This document shows, one piece after another, positions 5,428 through 6,212 of a stretch of 6,212 nucleotides of DNA. Under the pieces are notes generated by a model that ran no database searches, had not been told where the DNA came from, and worked only from the letters and a program-made list of their open reading frames with translations. The DNA is from an uncultured Actinomycetes bacterium (GTDB lineage Bacteria > Actinomycetota > Thermoleophilia > Solirubrobacterales > Thermoleophilaceae): the NCBI GenBank assembly GCA_946481495.1, contig CAMLNW010000170.1:1-6212 (forward strand), written 5' to 3'. The first letter of the stretch is position 1, and every line of letters begins with the position of its first letter. The position numbers and the translations under genes were made by a program.

Positions 5428-6212
5428 ATGATCGACCGTACACAGCTATCCGAGGCGCTGGCGCGCCTCGATCCACGCGACCGCGAGGTGCTCGACTACT
5501 CGCTGCGCCGTCACGTCCCAGACAGCGATCTCGCCGCCGTCTTCGGCTGTGGCGCGAGCGAGGTCGCGCGGATGCGCGCCGCCGCCGTCGAGCGGCTCGC
5601 CGACGACCTCGGCGTCCAGCGCGGCACCGATCTCGGCCAGGTGCTCACCGCCCTGCTCGATCACGCCACCTGGGAGAACGTTCCCGGCGCGGCACCGCTC
5701 GACGCTCCCGTCACGGAGCGGCCGGCCGGCGAGGTGCCTATCCCGCCGGCGAAGCCCACTGCGCCGGCCGCGGCTGCTCCCGCTGAGCCGACCTCCGAGG
5801 AGCGCAAGGCGGTCCTCGACATGCTCGACCGTCGCGGTCCCGCCGTTGCCGCCGCCAGCCCGCCGCCGCCGAGCGCCACGAGCGGACGCCGCTGGTCGCT
5901 TGTCGCCGCGGCGCTGATCGGCGTGCTGGTGACGATCGGGCTCGGCTCGGTGATCGTCCTCGGCGACGACGCCGGGTCTACGTCGCTGAGTGGCGAGAAC
6001 AGCGGAACGCGTCCGTTCGAGCCGAAGGAGCAGGAGCTCGGCGAGCCGTTCCCGTCCGAGCCGGAGCCCGAGCAGGCCTACCACTACCCGATTGCGATCG
6101 TCGATCGCCCGGTGACGCTGCTCGACGCGCCGCTCGGCGAGCGTCTGGCGCGGATCGAGGCGAAGACCGAGTGGGGGACGCCGCGCGTGCTGAGCATCGT
6201 CGAGCGGCAGGG
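5428..6212 (+). CDS. HTH (sigma region 4-like)–membrane helix–extracytoplasmic protein, possibly L,D-transpeptidase-like, 3'-truncated
   Basis: The frame is open from ATG 5428 to the window edge: 261 complete codons and no stop. Residues 7-62 (LSEALARLDPRDREVLDYSLRR through LAAVFGCGASEVARMRAAAVERLADDLG) resemble sigma-70 region 4 or a LuxR-like HTH, with an acidic REVL first helix and an LA--FG--ASEV turn. A second helical stretch (66-83) is followed by a Pro/Ala/Glu-rich linker (about 86-153). One membrane helix lies at about 157-178 after RR, so the N-terminus should be cytoplasmic. Outside is an acidic Pro/Glu segment (195-216), then YPIAIVDRPVTLLDAPLGERLARI, WGTPRVLSIVERQG, which looks like the start of an SH3-like domain. 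From memory, similar segments precede YkuD L,D-transpeptidase domains in Thermoleophilia, but the catalytic part would lie outside the window. There is no Shine-Dalgarno. The opposite-strand frame here (5446-6084) is Arg/Gly-rich and not credible. Confidence 0.8.
   Translation, partial: MIDRTQLSEALARLDPRDREVLDYSLRRHVPDSDLAAVFGCGASEVARMRAAAVERLADDLGVQRGTDLGQVLTALLDHATWENVPGAAPLDAPVTERPAGEVPIPPAKPTAPAAAAPAEPTSEERKAVLDMLDRRGPAVAAASPPPPSATSGRRWSLVAAALIGVLVTIGLGSVIVLGDDAGSTSLSGENSGTRPFEPKEQELGEPFPSEPEPEQAYHYPIAIVDRPVTLLDAPLGERLARIEAKTEWGTPRVLSIVERQ

Noticed and set aside
5446..6084. Minus-strand frame (212 codons)
   Set aside because: Arg/Gly-rich and opposite to a frame with a clear HTH, linker and membrane helix (5428 onward).

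Overview
The window is uniformly GC-rich and gene-dense. It uses GTG start codons freely and has several TANNNT-type -10 boxes close to start codons. The protein families point the same way: a DUF7144-type membrane protein, a HisKA_3 kinase with an eight-helix sensor, a NarL-type regulator, and a protein with a sigma-region-4-like domain, one membrane helix and an SH3-like segment. Together these suggest a chromosomal piece of an actinomycete-type bacterium (Actinomycetota), possibly Thermoleophilia/Solirubrobacterales. The lineage below phylum level is inference. I see no tRNA, rRNA, CRISPR array, insertion sequence or phage gene.

Layout, left to right. (1) 1-372, +: the 3' part of an SRPBCC/polyketide-cyclase-like gene. 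(2) 385-597, -: a 70-residue S4-domain RNA-binding protein, convergent with gene 1. (3) 671-1888, - (or from 1954): a six-helix membrane protein with a large external domain, upstream of and on the same strand as the S4 gene. (4) 2018-2407, +: a four-helix DUF7144-type membrane protein, divergent from gene 3, followed at once by (5) 2409-2789, +: a stand-alone response-regulator receiver domain. (6) 2797-4578, -: a membrane sensor histidine kinase whose stop lies 7 bp from that of gene 5. (7) 4651-5319, +: a NarL/LuxR-type response regulator divergent from the kinase. (8) 5428 to the right edge, +: a gene open at its 3' end, encoding a cytoplasmic sigma-region-4-like HTH, a Pro/Ala-rich linker, one membrane helix and an extracytoplasmic segment. 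It may be the N-terminal part of an L,D-transpeptidase-like protein.

How they fit together. Kinase 6 and regulator 7 form a standard two-component pair, transcribed divergently from a 72-bp control region. Both GTG starts have a TANNNT box ending exactly 6 nt upstream and no Shine-Dalgarno, so both messages are probably leaderless. A small dyad lies between the two promoters and is a candidate autoregulatory operator. Genes 4 and 5 look like one transcript with a good Shine-Dalgarno. The output-less receiver, pointing into the kinase gene, could be a second phospho-acceptor or phosphate sink for the same kinase. Gene 8 is the most unusual protein, because it would put a DNA-binding-like fold on the inside of the membrane and a wall-facing domain on the outside of one polypeptide.
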